From: Clostridium lacusfryxellense
GTDB taxonomy: Bacteria > Bacillota > Clostridia > Clostridiales > Clostridiaceae
Direction: 5' to 3'
DNA length: 38,301 bases
Assembly (NCBI RefSeq): GCF_018861735.1
Contig: NZ_JAHLEB010000050.1
Coordinates: 1 to 38,301 of the forward strand
Made by a program: the position numbers and the translations under genes. Under the pieces are notes generated by a model. It saw only the letters and a list, made by a program, of their open reading frames with translations, did no database searches and was not told where the DNA came from. Below are positions 25,716 through 34,969 of the stretch, piece after piece (positions within the stretch are counted from its first letter, which is position 1; every line of letters starts with the position of its first letter).

Positions 25716-26201
25716 TTATATCTTTTTAAGAGTTATAAGTCCAGGGAATTCTTCTTGAAGTAACTCAGAGTTTTCTTCTTCATTTTCAAGGAGTTCACTC
25801 ACCCCTTCTATGTCTTCTATTAATTCCCAAACTTCATTATTTTCAGGTATGAACCCATCCTTATCAACCTTTGACAATGCTTCTTGTGCCAACAATGATT
25901 CATAGTCTTCAATCTTTGACGTTTCATCAACTTCATTCAAATTATCAGTACTTTCTTTATGTAGCTCAATTTTATCTTCTTCATAAGAATTATCTTCTGT
26001 TTCTTGTAACTCTATTGCTTCTACATCATTTACTTCATTCTCAAAGACCTCATCAATCTTTATAGCTTTAACATCATAACCTTCAAGCTCTAAACATTTT
26101 CCACAATTATTACATTTTTTATTTGAATTTAATTCGCAGACCTCGCATTCTCCACAATTACTACAAATTCTTTTTTCATTAAATATACAATTCTTAGCCA
26201 T
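25716..26201 (-). CDS. Cys-rich N-terminus plus long acidic tail, unknown
   Basis: The 161-residue protein begins with ten Cys within about 37 residues (CIFNEKRICSNCGECEVCEL, CNNCGKCLEL), arranged as two-metal-like or Fe-S-like CXXC clusters. Residues 45-150 are rich in Glu/Asp with almost no basic residues. No family is recognised. ATG 26201 is preferred (GGGGTG upstream): the ATG at 26237 has no ribosome binding site and directly follows a TATAAT. It may act in metal or redox handling with the flavodoxin, an inference. Confidence 0.6.
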   Translation of the reverse strand: MAKNCIFNEKRICSNCGECEVCELNSNKKCNNCGKCLELEGYDVKAIKIDEVFENEVNDVEAIELQETEDNSYEEDKIELHKESTDNLNEVDETSKIEDYESLLAQEALSKVDKDGFIPENNEVWELIEDIEGVSELLENEEENSELLQEEFPGLITLKKI

Positions 26202-26402
26202 ACAGCACCCCACTACATTTATTTCAAATACATTCATAATAGACTATTATAACAAATAGGGTATCATTAATCAAATATTAGTATTTTTTTATATACGTTA
26301 ATAATCGGTTGATGGTCATACACCATGAAGATACAGTGTTGTTTAAATTTATTTATAGTAAATAGTGCATTGTCTCATTGGAAAGTAGGCTGTGTTTAGA
26401 AT

Positions 26403-26471
26403 AGATATTTTTATGTTAAAAATTTGAAATTTATATTAATATTCTATATAATTAAATAAGGACATACTTGT
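26403..26471 (+). repeat. Leader repeat, copy 1, before the VOC gene
   Basis: This roughly 69-bp block (start TATTTTTATGTTAAAA, core TTAATATTCTATATAA, end GGACATACTT) closely matches 27107-27173 before the GNAT gene. The 26238-26514 gap has no gene; it holds this block and a TATAAT at 26249-26254 (minus strand) for the Cys-rich gene. Confidence 0.8.
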
Positions 26472-26514
26472 ATTTAAAGCGAATTATATGTTAAATTAGG
26501 AAAGGAGAAAATAT

Positions 26515-26904
26515 ATGATGAAAGCACAAATTAATCTTATTACGATTTGGACAAATGATATAGATAAAATGAAAAATTTCTATAATCAAGTTATCGGATT
26601 TAAAATTGAAAATGACCTTGGTAATTATGTTGAATTTGAAAACGATGGAGCAAGATTTGCTATTTGTATGAGAGATGTTATGTATGTGTATAGTACTGAA
26701 TATAGGAAAGAGTCATATGGACAAGGCTTTGAACTTGCTTTCCCATGTGAAAATTCTAAAGATGTTGATGAATCATTTAAGGAGTTAATCTCTAAAGGAG
26801 CAACTTCTATTCATGAACCACAAGATATGCCTTGGAATCAAAGAACAGCACTATTTGCAGACCCAGATGGAAATATACATGAAATTTTCGCAGAAATTAA
26901 ATAA
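26515..26904 (+). CDS. VOC-family (glyoxalase/bleomycin-resistance fold) protein
   Basis: The 129-residue protein has the paired beta-alpha-beta-beta-beta modules of VOC proteins: ITIWTNDIDKMKNFYNQVIG at the start, FELAFPCENSKDVDESF in the second module, and the late ALFADPDGNIHEIF motif with the metal Glu. Members include glyoxalases, dioxygenases and drug-binding resistance proteins; the substrate is open. ATG follows AGGAAAGGAG. Its leader is duplicated before the next gene. Confidence 0.85.
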   Translation: MMKAQINLITIWTNDIDKMKNFYNQVIGFKIENDLGNYVEFENDGARFAICMRDVMYVYSTEYRKESYGQGFELAFPCENSKDVDESFKELISKGATSIHEPQDMPWNQRTALFADPDGNIHEIFAEIK

Positions 26905-26945
26905 TACGTAGTTTTCGAATAAACCGAATGAATTAATAAAAAAAT

Positions 26946-26985
26946 AAGTAGCAGAAGTTATTATAACTCCTGCTATTTCTTTTGT
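26946..26985 (+). terminator. Rho-independent terminator of the VOC gene
   Basis: AAGTAGCAGAAGTTA and TAACTCCTGCTATTT pair with two mismatches; TCTTTTG follows. Confidence 0.7.
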
Positions 26986-27106
26986 TAAAATATATGTTAT
27001 ATCATGGGCTTTATTGTGTATGCTACTTCCCATCATCAACCGTCATCTACCGTATATAATGTTTTTAGATATGCTGCAATAATCGGTTTGCTGAGTAGAA
27101 TTTGAT

Positions 27107-27173
27107 AATTTTATGTTAAATATTTGAAATCTATGTTAATATTCTATATAAATGAATAAGGTCATACTTCAAA
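27107..27173 (+). repeat. Leader repeat, copy 2, before the GNAT gene
   Basis: The block matches 26403-26471: TTTTATGTTAAA, TTTGAAAT, TTAATATTCTATATAA and AATAAGGxCATACTT are shared. It ends about 29 bp before the ATG, against 44 bp in copy 1, so it probably carries a shared promoter or regulatory site. Confidence 0.8.
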
Positions 27174-27201
27174 CTCAAGAAAATAAAAGGTGGCGTTAAA
27201 A

Positions 27202-27684
27202 ATGTTAAAGATATTTCAAATTTCAAGCGATATTGTAGAAATAGTTCATGGTATACAGATGAAAGCATTCATTCCTTTGCTTGAGAAATATCAAGATTAT
27301 GATATAAGTCCTGCCATGGAAAGTCTTGAGCGAACTAAAATGAAAATTGATAAAGCAAATACAACATCATATATGTTTAAATTGAATGATACTAATGTCG
27401 GTTGGGTTAGGGTAATGGAACTTGAAGAAAAAACATACAAAATTTCAGCTCTATGTGTTCTTCCCGAATACCATAACAGAGGAATTGCTCAAGAAGCATT
27501 AAAACAAATAGAAAGTTATTATCCAAATGCACGAAAATGGTCTTTGGATACAATATTCCAGGAAAAAGGTAATTGTCATTTATACGAAAAAATGGGTTAT
27601 GTAAAATTCGGTGAATTAATACCTATAAATGAAAGAATGTCGCTTGTTGCATATATTAAAACATGTAAGCTAAAGGATAATTGA
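27202..27684 (+). CDS. GNAT N-acetyltransferase
   Basis: The 160-residue protein has GNAT motif A: KISALCVLPEYHNRGIAQEAL (about residues 76-96) with the RGIA acetyl-CoA loop, and NCHLYEKMGYVKFGE (motif B). ATG 27202 follows AAAGGTGG; the in-frame GTG at 27190 is in that site. The substrate is unknown. lexA follows after about 105 bp with its own promoter. Confidence 0.85.
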   Translation: MLKIFQISSDIVEIVHGIQMKAFIPLLEKYQDYDISPAMESLERTKMKIDKANTTSYMFKLNDTNVGWVRVMELEEKTYKISALCVLPEYHNRGIAQEALKQIESYYPNARKWSLDTIFQEKGNCHLYEKMGYVKFGELIPINERMSLVAYIKTCKLKDN

Positions 27685-27724
27685 TTTTTTGCCTACTCAC
27701 CTACTTCTATATGGTACAAAAGTA

Positions 27725-27763
27725 GAACATAAGTTTGATGTTTTTGCATTTATATGGTATAAT
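27725..27763 (+). promoter_or_regulatory. lexA promoter with overlapping LexA box
   Basis: TTGATG (27735-27740), a 17-bp spacer and TATAAT (27758-27763) form the promoter. GAACATAAGTTT (27725-27736) matches GAACN4GTTC with one change and overlaps the -35, fitting LexA autorepression. Confidence 0.7.
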
Positions 27764-27788
27764 TCTACTACGAATGAGAGGTGTTTTT

Positions 27789-28397
27789 ATGTTAACTCAA
27801 AAGAAAGATAAGCAAAGTGAAATATATAACTTTATAAAGGATCAAGTTCAATCTAAAGGATATCCACCCTCAGTTAGAGAAATTTGTGAAGCCGTAGGAT
27901 TAAAGTCCACATCTACTGTTCACGGTCATTTAGAAAGATTAGAGAAAAAAGGATATATTCGTAGAGACCCTACTAAGCCTCGCGCAATTGAATTATTAAA
28001 GGATTCTGTTATAAGAAAAGAACTAATAGATATACCTATTATAGGAAAAATTACAGCTGGGATACCGATACTTGCGGTTGAAAATGTTGAAGATACTTTT
28101 ACTATTCCTTTAAATTTCACTAAAACTAATAACGAACTATTTATGCTTAAAGTTTCTGGTAGCAGCATGATTGAAGCTGGAATATTAAATGGAGACCTTG
28201 CTATAATTGAGAAAGTCAATTCCGCTAAGAATGGCGACATAGTTGTAGCTCTTATTGATAATGAAGCAACCATTAAAAGATTTTTCAAGGAAAAAGGGCA
28301 TATACGTCTTCAACCTGAAAATTCCACTATGTCCCCTATTATATTAGATGACTGCTCAATTTTAGGTATACTTGTTGGTATATACAGAAAATATTAA
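27789..28397 (+). CDS. lexA: LexA repressor (SOS response)
   Basis: The 202-residue protein has an N-terminal winged helix ([20 protein letters not shown], residues 26-45), a self-cleavage site Ala90-Gly91 in KITAGIPIL, catalytic Ser126 (SGSSM) and Lys163 (TIKRF). It represses DNA-damage genes and is cleaved with RecA filaments. The start is ATG 27789 behind GAGAGGTG; the frame extends back to 27735 but that lies in the promoter. The downstream order with the methionine gamma-lyase family gene is typical of clostridial chromosomes. Confidence 0.95.
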   Translation: MLTQKKDKQSEIYNFIKDQVQSKGYPPSVREICEAVGLKSTSTVHGHLERLEKKGYIRRDPTKPRAIELLKDSVIRKELIDIPIIGKITAGIPILAVENVEDTFTIPLNFTKTNNELFMLKVSGSSMIEAGILNGDLAIIEKVNSAKNGDIVVALIDNEATIKRFFKEKGHIRLQPENSTMSPIILDDCSILGILVGIYRKY

Positions 28398-28421
28398 ATA
28401 AACGTTTTTACAATATTTAAT

Positions 28422-28462
28422 ACACAAAAGCCTGCAATGGTAATCATTGCAGGCTTTTGTGT
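28422..28462. terminator. Bidirectional terminator between lexA and the methionine gamma-lyase family gene
   Basis: Perfect 18-bp arms (28422-28439 and 28445-28462) around GTAAT; GC-rich core CCTGCAATG. T-rich sequence follows on the plus side. Confidence 0.9.
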
Positions 28463-28526
28463 TCTCTTTTTAAATTATAATTCTTAATATATATCATAAT
28501 ATATTATTGTAATAATATAATTTGTT

Positions 28527-29804
28527 CTAGATAACTCTTGAAAGCGCAATTAGTATTCCAATTTTAGCATGATCAAATGTTAACCCTCCCTGTAAATATG
28601 CAATATAAGGCTCTCTAATTGGAGCATCCGCAGATAGTTCTATAGAAGAACCTTGAATAAATGCACCTGCTGCCATTATTACCTTATCTTCATATCCTGG
28701 CATATCCCAAGGTTCGCACTCTACAAATGAATCTATTGGAGACCCTGCCTGTATCCCCTTTATGAAATTAACTAGCATTTCTTTATTTCCAAATTTAATA
28801 GCCTGAATTATATCACTTCTTTTATCAGTGTATTTAGGAAGAACTTCGAACCCTGCAAGTTCCATAATCCTTGCACAGAAAATAGCACCCTTCAATGCTT
28901 CCATAGTTACATGTGGGGCAAGAAATAATCCTTGATATAGTGAACGCATTACTCCAAATGTTGAACCACATTCTCCACCTATACCTGGGATTGTTAGTCT
29001 ATACGACGCTTGCACCACATATTCTTCTTTACCTGCAATGTATCCACCAGTTGGTGCTATTCCACCACCAATATTTTTTATTAAAGAACCTGCAACTAAG
29101 TCTGCACCAACATCTGTAGGCTCTGTAGTTTCAATAAATTCTCCATAACAATTATCTACAAAACAAATTACGTTCGGATTTATAGCCTTTGCTGCTTTTA
29201 TAATTTCTTCTATCTCACAAACTAATAAAGCCTTTCTCCATCCGTAACCAGTAGATCTTTGAATATGAACTAGCTTTATTGACTTATCTTCAATCATTGT
29301 TTTTTTCATTAGCTCTATATCAACTTTAGAATCATTTAGTTCTAACTGTTTATATTTTACGCCAAAATCTTTCAATGAACCTATATCTTTCTTATTAGTA
29401 ATACCTATTATGTTATGAAGTGTGTCATAAGGCGTTCCACATACAGAAAGCATAGTATCATCAGGTCTTAAATTGCCAAACAGTGCTGCCCCGATTGCGT
29501 GTGTTCCATTTACGAAATGCGGCCTAACTAGTGCACTTTCACAATTAAAAATCCTTGCGTACACTTTATCTAGTGAATCTCTACCAATATCTCCGTACCC
29601 GTAACCAGACGAATTTGTAAAATGCGATTCACTAATTCTTTCATCTTGAAGTGCAGTTAAAACCTTAAGCTGGTTGAACTCACGTACCTCATCAAGTATT
29701 TCAAACTCTCCTTGAACATCTTTTATTGCTATATCATAGAGTCCCAACGTTTTGGGACTTATCTTATACTTTTTTTGAAGGTATTCTTTTGTTATATCTA
29801 ACAT
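28527..29804 (-). CDS. Methionine gamma-lyase family protein (aluminium-resistance protein family)
   Basis: The 425-residue PLP enzyme belongs to the YnbB/'aluminum resistance' branch of Cys/Met-metabolism enzymes. Features are the N-terminal HFTNSSGYGYGDIGRD, PLP-site residues FVDNCYGEF (Asp217) and the likely Schiff-base Lys243 in GSLIKNIGGG. The true reaction in this branch is not well set. The ATG follows AAAGGAGAT. It neighbours lexA as in related clostridia. Confidence 0.88.
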   Translation of the reverse strand: MLDITKEYLQKKYKISPKTLGLYDIAIKDVQGEFEILDEVREFNQLKVLTALQDERISESHFTNSSGYGYGDIGRDSLDKVYARIFNCESALVRPHFVNGTHAIGAALFGNLRPDDTMLSVCGTPYDTLHNIIGITNKKDIGSLKDFGVKYKQLELNDSKVDIELMKKTMIEDKSIKLVHIQRSTGYGWRKALLVCEIEEIIKAAKAINPNVICFVDNCYGEFIETTEPTDVGADLVAGSLIKNIGGGIAPTGGYIAGKEEYVVQASYRLTIPGIGGECGSTFGVMRSLYQGLFLAPHVTMEALKGAIFCARIMELAGFEVLPKYTDKRSDIIQAIKFGNKEMLVNFIKGIQAGSPIDSFVECEPWDMPGYEDKVIMAAGAFIQGSSIELSADAPIREPYIAYLQGGLTFDHAKIGILIALSRVI

Positions 29805-29909
29805 GCTTTTAGATCTCCTTTGTCTTATGTATTTTAATTACCTCATTAATAATAACATACATAATACCTATGTAGAATAGTTTTATATAGCAATTATGTA
29901 ATGAGTGTG

Positions 29910-30575
29910 TTATATCGCACACTTTATCTGAATTACCTCGCTACTAAAAGTTTCAATTCCTGCTTTATCCTCTATTGCAACTTTGTACATAGCTTTTGCG
30001 ACAGTACTACCGTATACAGGTTTATATTTTTTAAAACCTCCCTTAAATATAAACGGAATACATTTTGAAACAACTTCTGCTGCCTTTTCTCCAAATCTAA
30101 ATTCTGTTCTATCTCCTAACAATAATGATGGTCTGAAAATTTTAAGACCAATGAGCTCTAAGCTATTAAGTTCATATTCCATTTGACCTTTAACTTTATT
30201 GTAGAAAACACCAGAATTTATATTAGCTCCCATTGCTGAAATTACAAGAAATTGAGATACATCATTTTCTTTCGCTTTCATTGCTAAAGAAACTATATAT
30301 TCTAAATCAACTTTTTTAAAAGCTTCTTTAGTCTTTGCCTTTTTTATAGTTGTTCCCAAACAGCAAAATATATGATTAACCTTACCATCAAAATTATAAG
30401 TATCTACATTTTCAAAATCAATTATTTTTTCCTCAAGTTTTTTATTTTTTAATCCTGTAGATTTCCTAACCCAAACGATTACCTTTTCATACTCAGGAGC
30501 CTCTAATAAAAGATTAACCAAACTAGCCCCAACTAGTCCTGTAGCTCCAACTACCAAAGCACTTTTTCTTTCCAT
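29910..30575 (-). CDS. NAD(P)-binding epimerase/dehydratase-like protein
   Basis: The 221-residue protein has a Rossmann motif VVGATGLVGASLVNLLLEAP (GXXGXXG, about residues 8-27), then HIFCCLGTTIKKAKTKEAF and VISAMGANINSGVFYNKVKG with the YXXXK-like pair, as in the HTATIP2/TIP30 and YbjT-type branch of atypical SDRs. The reaction is unknown. ATG follows AAGGAGAT. Confidence 0.82.
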   Translation of the reverse strand: MERKSALVVGATGLVGASLVNLLLEAPEYEKVIVWVRKSTGLKNKKLEEKIIDFENVDTYNFDGKVNHIFCCLGTTIKKAKTKEAFKKVDLEYIVSLAMKAKENDVSQFLVISAMGANINSGVFYNKVKGQMEYELNSLELIGLKIFRPSLLLGDRTEFRFGEKAAEVVSKCIPFIFKGGFKKYKPVYGSTVAKAMYKVAIEDKAGIETFSSEVIQIKCAI

Positions 30576-30650
30576 ATATAATCTCCTTATTATTACTCTT
30601 ATTTTAAAAATATTTAAATCGTTATTTTTCTTAACCTAATATCCCACCCA

Positions 30651-32252
30651 TTACTCCTTTAACTTAACTTCTTTAATAATCTCCTCAACAGTTTCTTCTA
30701 ATTCTTCACCAACTTTTCTATACTCAATTTCAAATTTTTCACTTTGATTTTTCATAAAGTACATTAATGCATAATAAGTAGGCTTAAATGTATCCTTTAA
30801 ATTATATTGATTCTCATTAAATAGTTTAAATAAGGAGTTGTATTGTTTTTTAACCATAATCAATAATAAATATTCATTAATATACTTATTATATTGATCG
30901 GTATCATAAGCTACTTGTAAAAACAAATTAGCCTTTTGCAATGATTCTTCAATTTTATCATTGTAAAGTAATGTTTCTGATAATCTATAGATAGAGTTAA
31001 ACTCGTTAGGATGTTTATCAAAACTTTTCTTAAGATTATTTAAATTTTGTTGTATTATTTCAATTTTTTTAACTACAGGTTCTTTGCAACACCAGCTTGC
31101 AATAAAATCTACAAGCCACTTTACCTGATTTTTTTCTTTTTCTCCTCCAAATCTCATTAGGTACCAAATGTTGAAAAATCGTTCTTTGATTTGGTACATG
31201 TAATTTTTCTTGTTTACAGGTATTTTATTTATTACTCCGTTTTTTTCTAATTGATTTAGCTGAGCTGATACTTCTTTACTCTGCATTCTTATTTTGTCTG
31301 ATATTTCTTTTGTAGTTATAGCGTCCAATCTTAATGCTATAACATCAATGATTTCCTGCTGCACTGGAGATAAACTATCCATTTTGTTTTTATAAACTGG
31401 TGTTAATCTATCTAATAATGTATCAAGTTTTTTAATGGAGACTCTATTGTCATCATTAAAGACATCAAAAAGCAATGTCATGATTCTTGGATTGCCATTA
31501 GTTAATCGCCTAAATGCTTCTATCTCCCCCTCAGTACCTTCAAATGTCAACTTTATATTCTCTTTATTAGATAATTCACCTAACTTCTCAAAAAAAACCT
31601 TATTTTCCTCTGAGCTTAACCCTTCCAATTTTACGAACTTAAAAAAATCATAGAATGGCTTACTATAATCAAAAGTAAATTCTGACACCTGTGAAGATGC
31701 ACCTATGATTCTAATTTCAGCAGACGTTAATAGAATTTCTCTTAGCTTTTGCTGCTCAGATATTTTGAACTTCTTTACAATACCTTCTATATTGTCTATT
31801 AAAAGTATTACTTTTTTATTGTTTTCTTTAAGTTTTTGCTCAATAATTTTAAAACATGTTTCATCATAATCTGCTTCCTCGCAGTATTTATCCATTTCAT
31901 CACAAAGTCCTATAAACTCCTTATTTTCCAATTCAAGATGCCCTGCTGTCACCTCCCATAGTTTATTTAATCTTCGTATATTGTATTGTTCCTCGGGTAA
32001 TATAACAGGAATAAGTCTTACTTTTAACTCTTTGTCCTCCTTTATTTCAAAGTACAATCTTTTGAGCAATGTTGTTTTACCATAACCTATTTGAGCATCT
32101 ATCATATAGTGCTGCTCAGGATATTTCATACTAGAATTTTTTATATCTTTAAAAATCTTCTCAAATTCCTTTTTTCTTATCACAAACCTACTCACTAATT
32201 CTTCCTGTATTAAATTGTTGGGATTATAAAGACTTAAACTAATAGTTTGCAT
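30651..32252 (-). CDS. STAND-like ATPase with winged helix and TPR-like C-terminus
   Basis: The 533-residue protein has Walker A QIGYGKTT (residues 54-61), Walker B VILLIDNIE (about 148-156, Asn in the usual Glu place), a sensor-like AEIRIIGASS and a helical lid. A winged-helix module lies at about 300-360 (AITTKEISDKI, QLEKNGVINKI), then FNIWYLMRFGG and a helical TPR-like region to the end. This matches STAND/AAA-type signalling ATPases. Its ATG overlaps the end of the preceding ATPase gene by 14 bp, so the two are coupled. Defence, stress sensing or regulation are possible; no effector domain is visible. Confidence 0.72.
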   Translation of the reverse strand: MQTISLSLYNPNNLIQEELVSRFVIRKKEFEKIFKDIKNSSMKYPEQHYMIDAQIGYGKTTLLKRLYFEIKEDKELKVRLIPVILPEEQYNIRRLNKLWEVTAGHLELENKEFIGLCDEMDKYCEEADYDETCFKIIEQKLKENNKKVILLIDNIEGIVKKFKISEQQKLREILLTSAEIRIIGASSQVSEFTFDYSKPFYDFFKFVKLEGLSSEENKVFFEKLGELSNKENIKLTFEGTEGEIEAFRRLTNGNPRIMTLLFDVFNDDNRVSIKKLDTLLDRLTPVYKNKMDSLSPVQQEIIDVIALRLDAITTKEISDKIRMQSKEVSAQLNQLEKNGVINKIPVNKKNYMYQIKERFFNIWYLMRFGGEKEKNQVKWLVDFIASWCCKEPVVKKIEIIQQNLNNLKKSFDKHPNEFNSIYRLSETLLYNDKIEESLQKANLFLQVAYDTDQYNKYINEYLLLIMVKKQYNSLFKLFNENQYNLKDTFKPTYYALMYFMKNQSEKFEIEYRKVGEELEETVEEIIKEVKLKE

Positions 32253-33417
32253 TTTTTTTACACCACCACATTCTTAATATAGGAGAAGTAAATGTATATA
32301 ATTTTTGCTCCTCATCATTACTTATATATCCATCATCAATAAGAGTATTTAATAGATCCTTATATGTTTCGCTTAGATTATATTGCACAGCTAAATCATG
32401 TATTTTATTATAAGTTATCATCTTATCTTCAGCTACTGCTATTGTGTTTAGTACTTCTAAAATAAACTTATAGTCAGTATTTTTGTACACCTTAAGTCTC
32501 TCATGCCAACTGCTAAATTTATTATTTTCCTCTACCATACTTTTAATTGCAATATCAACTGAATCGTTATATATAACGTATAATCGTTTTTCATCATAAA
32601 TGTCCTGAATTTTATCCATAGCAAGTTGAATATAAAAAGGGATCAACCACTTAATTTTCTGTAGCATATAATTTATAGTATCATCATTCATTGTAAAACT
32701 AAGTCCTTTAAGTAATTCATTAATAAGACTTTTACCCTCTAGTTCGCTTAGCGGGGTTACTTTTAATATATCAAGGTCATTTATAAACTTTGAAGAGTCC
32801 ATTCGTCTTGCAATGCCTTCTAAGCTTATAGATCCTGTATATATAAATTGAAATTTATTATTTATATCACCGTTTTGTCTTAATGCTCTATTACTTTGAA
32901 GAAGATGAACCGCATATGTAGTACCTTCCTTTTGTTGAATATTTTCTATTGTTTGAGCAAATTCATCTATCATTATAATTAATTTGTGTCCTTCTAAATC
33001 AATAGATCTCATAATTTCTATAAATTTTTCATAATAATCTAATTCTGCACTTTTAGTAAACTTTACAGAGTCTATACCTACTTCATCAATGCTTTTAAAA
33101 ATATTTTTAGCCAAGTCTTTAATTGAATTTATTACTTTATCTTTTTTCTTTACAGAATCACTATTTAAAATAGCTTTTACAATTTCCTTATAGTACTTAT
33201 TTTCGTCATATACTGATTCTGTAATTACATAGATTACATAGTATTTATCCTTTGGATTATCTTCTATATACCTCATTAAAGATGTTTTCCCAACTCTTCT
33301 TGGAGCTGAAATTATAATGCTACTATCTGAATCTATTTTTCTCCATAATTTATTTATTAAAATCGGCCTTTTAAAAAAGTTTTCTCCTCGAGCAGCTTGC
33401 CCAGTTGTAATCTTCAT
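32239..33417 (-). CDS. AAA/ATPase_2-like protein, first gene of a two-ATPase module
   Basis: The 392-residue protein has Walker A APRRVGKTS (residues 38-46), Walker B KLIIMIDEFAQ (about 145-155), YTGSISLEGIARR (sensor-like), and a C-terminal winged-helix-like region (about 320-385) ending MWWCKKNANY. It resembles archaeal/bacterial ATPase_2 and ORC-like AAA proteins. The start is ATG 33417, with GGAGGTG upstream; a GTG at 33426 lies in that site. It is coupled to the second ATPase gene. No family function can be stated. Confidence 0.72.
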   Translation of the reverse strand: MKITTGQAARGENFFKRPILINKLWRKIDSDSSIIISAPRRVGKTSLMRYIEDNPKDKYYVIYVITESVYDENKYYKEIVKAILNSDSVKKKDKVINSIKDLAKNIFKSIDEVGIDSVKFTKSAELDYYEKFIEIMRSIDLEGHKLIIMIDEFAQTIENIQQKEGTTYAVHLLQSNRALRQNGDINNKFQFIYTGSISLEGIARRMDSSKFINDLDILKVTPLSELEGKSLINELLKGLSFTMNDDTINYMLQKIKWLIPFYIQLAMDKIQDIYDEKRLYVIYNDSVDIAIKSMVEENNKFSSWHERLKVYKNTDYKFILEVLNTIAVAEDKMITYNKIHDLAVQYNLSETYKDLLNTLIDDGYISNDEEQKLYTFTSPILRMWWCKKNANY

Positions 33418-33450
33418 AATTGACACCTCCGTATATTCCTTATATTTACA

Positions 33451-33479
33451 ATAATACCTGACAAAAAATATTTTGTCAA
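33451..33479 (-). promoter_or_regulatory. Consensus promoter of the two-ATPase module
   Basis: On the minus strand, TTGACA (33479-33474), a 17-bp spacer and TATTAT (33456-33451) form a near-perfect sigma-A promoter about 40 bp before the ATG. Confidence 0.75.
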
Positions 33480-33505
33480 GTGTTTTAACAAAATATTTTT
33501 TGTCA
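33459..33505. promoter_or_regulatory. Two palindromic operator-like sites over the ATPase promoter
   Basis: TGACAAAAAATATTTTGTCA (33459-33478) and TAACAAAATATTTTTTGTCA (33486-33505) share ACAAAAN4TTTTGT half-sites. Centres are 27 bp apart. The first covers the spacer and -35, so binding should repress. No regulator gene is adjacent. Confidence 0.7.
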
Positions 33506-33537
33506 AACTTTTAAATTACAAAAAAATATACTTAAAA

Positions 33538-33571
33538 GGGCCAGTTAGGAGTTAGTAGCTCCTGACTGGCC
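33538..33571 (-). terminator. Terminator of the M20 amidohydrolase gene
   Basis: GGGCCAGTTAGGAG and GCTCCTGACTGGCC form a long GC-rich stem. Read on the minus strand it is followed by CTTTTAAG and later a T run, 40 bp after the stop. Confidence 0.75.
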
Positions 33572-33612
33572 TCTAATATTATTTAATTTAGTTAAATGAT
33601 CTCAAGTGATGA

Positions 33613-34836
33613 TTATTTCTTATCAATTTCCAACACTGTTTGAAGAGCTACGTTTATACCTCTCCAGCATTCTTCAACAGATGTAAATTCAGGTTCGCAA
33701 TGGCTGTGTCCATCCTTACTAGGTACAAATATCATTGTAGTATTCATCATTTCAGCGACATACTGTGCATCATGACCTGCACCACTGTACATTCTTTTAC
33801 TAGTATATCCGTATTCATCAGCACTTTTTTGAACAAAATCTACTAATTCTTCATTAAAATTGATTGTATTACGTGCCCATGCTTCTTGATATTTCACTTC
33901 ACACTTATCAAATTCCTTAGGCATATTCTTGATTATTTCAACAACCTTTTTAATGACTTCTGCATTCTGGTGTCTTGCATCTAGAGAGAAGTCAACAAAG
34001 TCAGGAATAACAGTATGGACACACGGATGACAAATAATTTCACCTGTAGTGTAAACAAGGTCACTATCAAGCTTGTCAAGTTCTGAATGCAAATACTTAA
34101 GAGCAGAAGTTGCAGCCAAAAGAGCATCTCTTCTGTATGGCATTGGAGTAGTTCCTGCATGATCAGCCTGTCCATAAGTCTTAATTCTGTAGTTAACCAT
34201 TCCTACAACGCCCTCTACAACTCCAATTTGCATCTTTTCAGCCTCAAGTACAGGACCTTGTTCAATATGTAGTTCTAACATAGCCATGTAGTCTTTAGAA
34301 CTCAGTCTGTTTGCTTTGTCCCCCGCATATCCACTCTTCTTCAAAGCTTCTCCAAATGTCTTTCCTTTAGGACTCTTAGAATCTAGCATCGTATCTTTGT
34401 CAAACTTACCACAAATAACCCCCGAGGACATCATTGCAGGTGCATAAAGTGAACCCTCTTCATTAGTCCAAATCATAGCTGTAATTGGATGCCTATGTGG
34501 TATCTTTTGGGTTGCAATTGTCTCAACTACTTCCATTGCTGCTATAACACCAAGAATACCATCATAATTACCACCATTTCTAACAGAATCACAATGTGAA
34601 GCCATTACTATTCTAGGAAGGTTAGCCTCAGTCCCAGGAAGAGTTGCATACATGTTAGCCATATCATCAGTTACGGTTTCAACACCAACTGCTTTCATTC
34701 TCTTTACGAATTCTGCTCTTGCCTTAAGTGCTTCTTCTGACAATGAAAATCTTGTAATTCCACCATGCCCCGCATCACCAAAAGTTGCAAATGTCTCAAT
34801 TTTATTTTGTATTCTGTCTTTATCACAAGTTATCAT
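33613..34836 (-). CDS. M20-family amidohydrolase (N-carbamoyl-amino acid hydrolase / allantoate deiminase-like)
   Basis: The 407-residue protein has metal-site motifs MASHCDSVRNGGNYDGILGV (about residues 77-96), the TNEEGS pair (about 124-129), ELHIEQGP and DHAGTTPMPYRRDALL, and ends with SGAGHDAQYV. These are hallmarks of the AllC/AmaB/HyuC branch, which removes carbamoyl or ureido groups with Zn or Mn. No hydantoinase or allantoin genes are nearby, so the substrate is open. The start is ATG 34836 behind TGGAGG; the ATG at 34851 overlaps that site. Confidence 0.88.
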   Translation of the reverse strand: MITCDKDRIQNKIETFATFGDAGHGGITRFSLSEEALKARAEFVKRMKAVGVETVTDDMANMYATLPGTEANLPRIVMASHCDSVRNGGNYDGILGVIAAMEVVETIATQKIPHRHPITAMIWTNEEGSLYAPAMMSSGVICGKFDKDTMLDSKSPKGKTFGEALKKSGYAGDKANRLSSKDYMAMLELHIEQGPVLEAEKMQIGVVEGVVGMVNYRIKTYGQADHAGTTPMPYRRDALLAATSALKYLHSELDKLDSDLVYTTGEIICHPCVHTVIPDFVDFSLDARHQNAEVIKKVVEIIKNMPKEFDKCEVKYQEAWARNTINFNEELVDFVQKSADEYGYTSKRMYSGAGHDAQYVAEMMNTTMIFVPSKDGHSHCEPEFTSVEECWRGINVALQTVLEIDKK

Positions 34837-34969
34837 ATTATTAACCTCCATTTTATTAATATTACCTCTATTGAATTAGCTCAACTATTATACTAATAAA
34901 ATAAGTAATTACTACTTTTCTCTAATTGATAATTTTATTCTTTATTACTTACTATGTAGAACTGTATTG

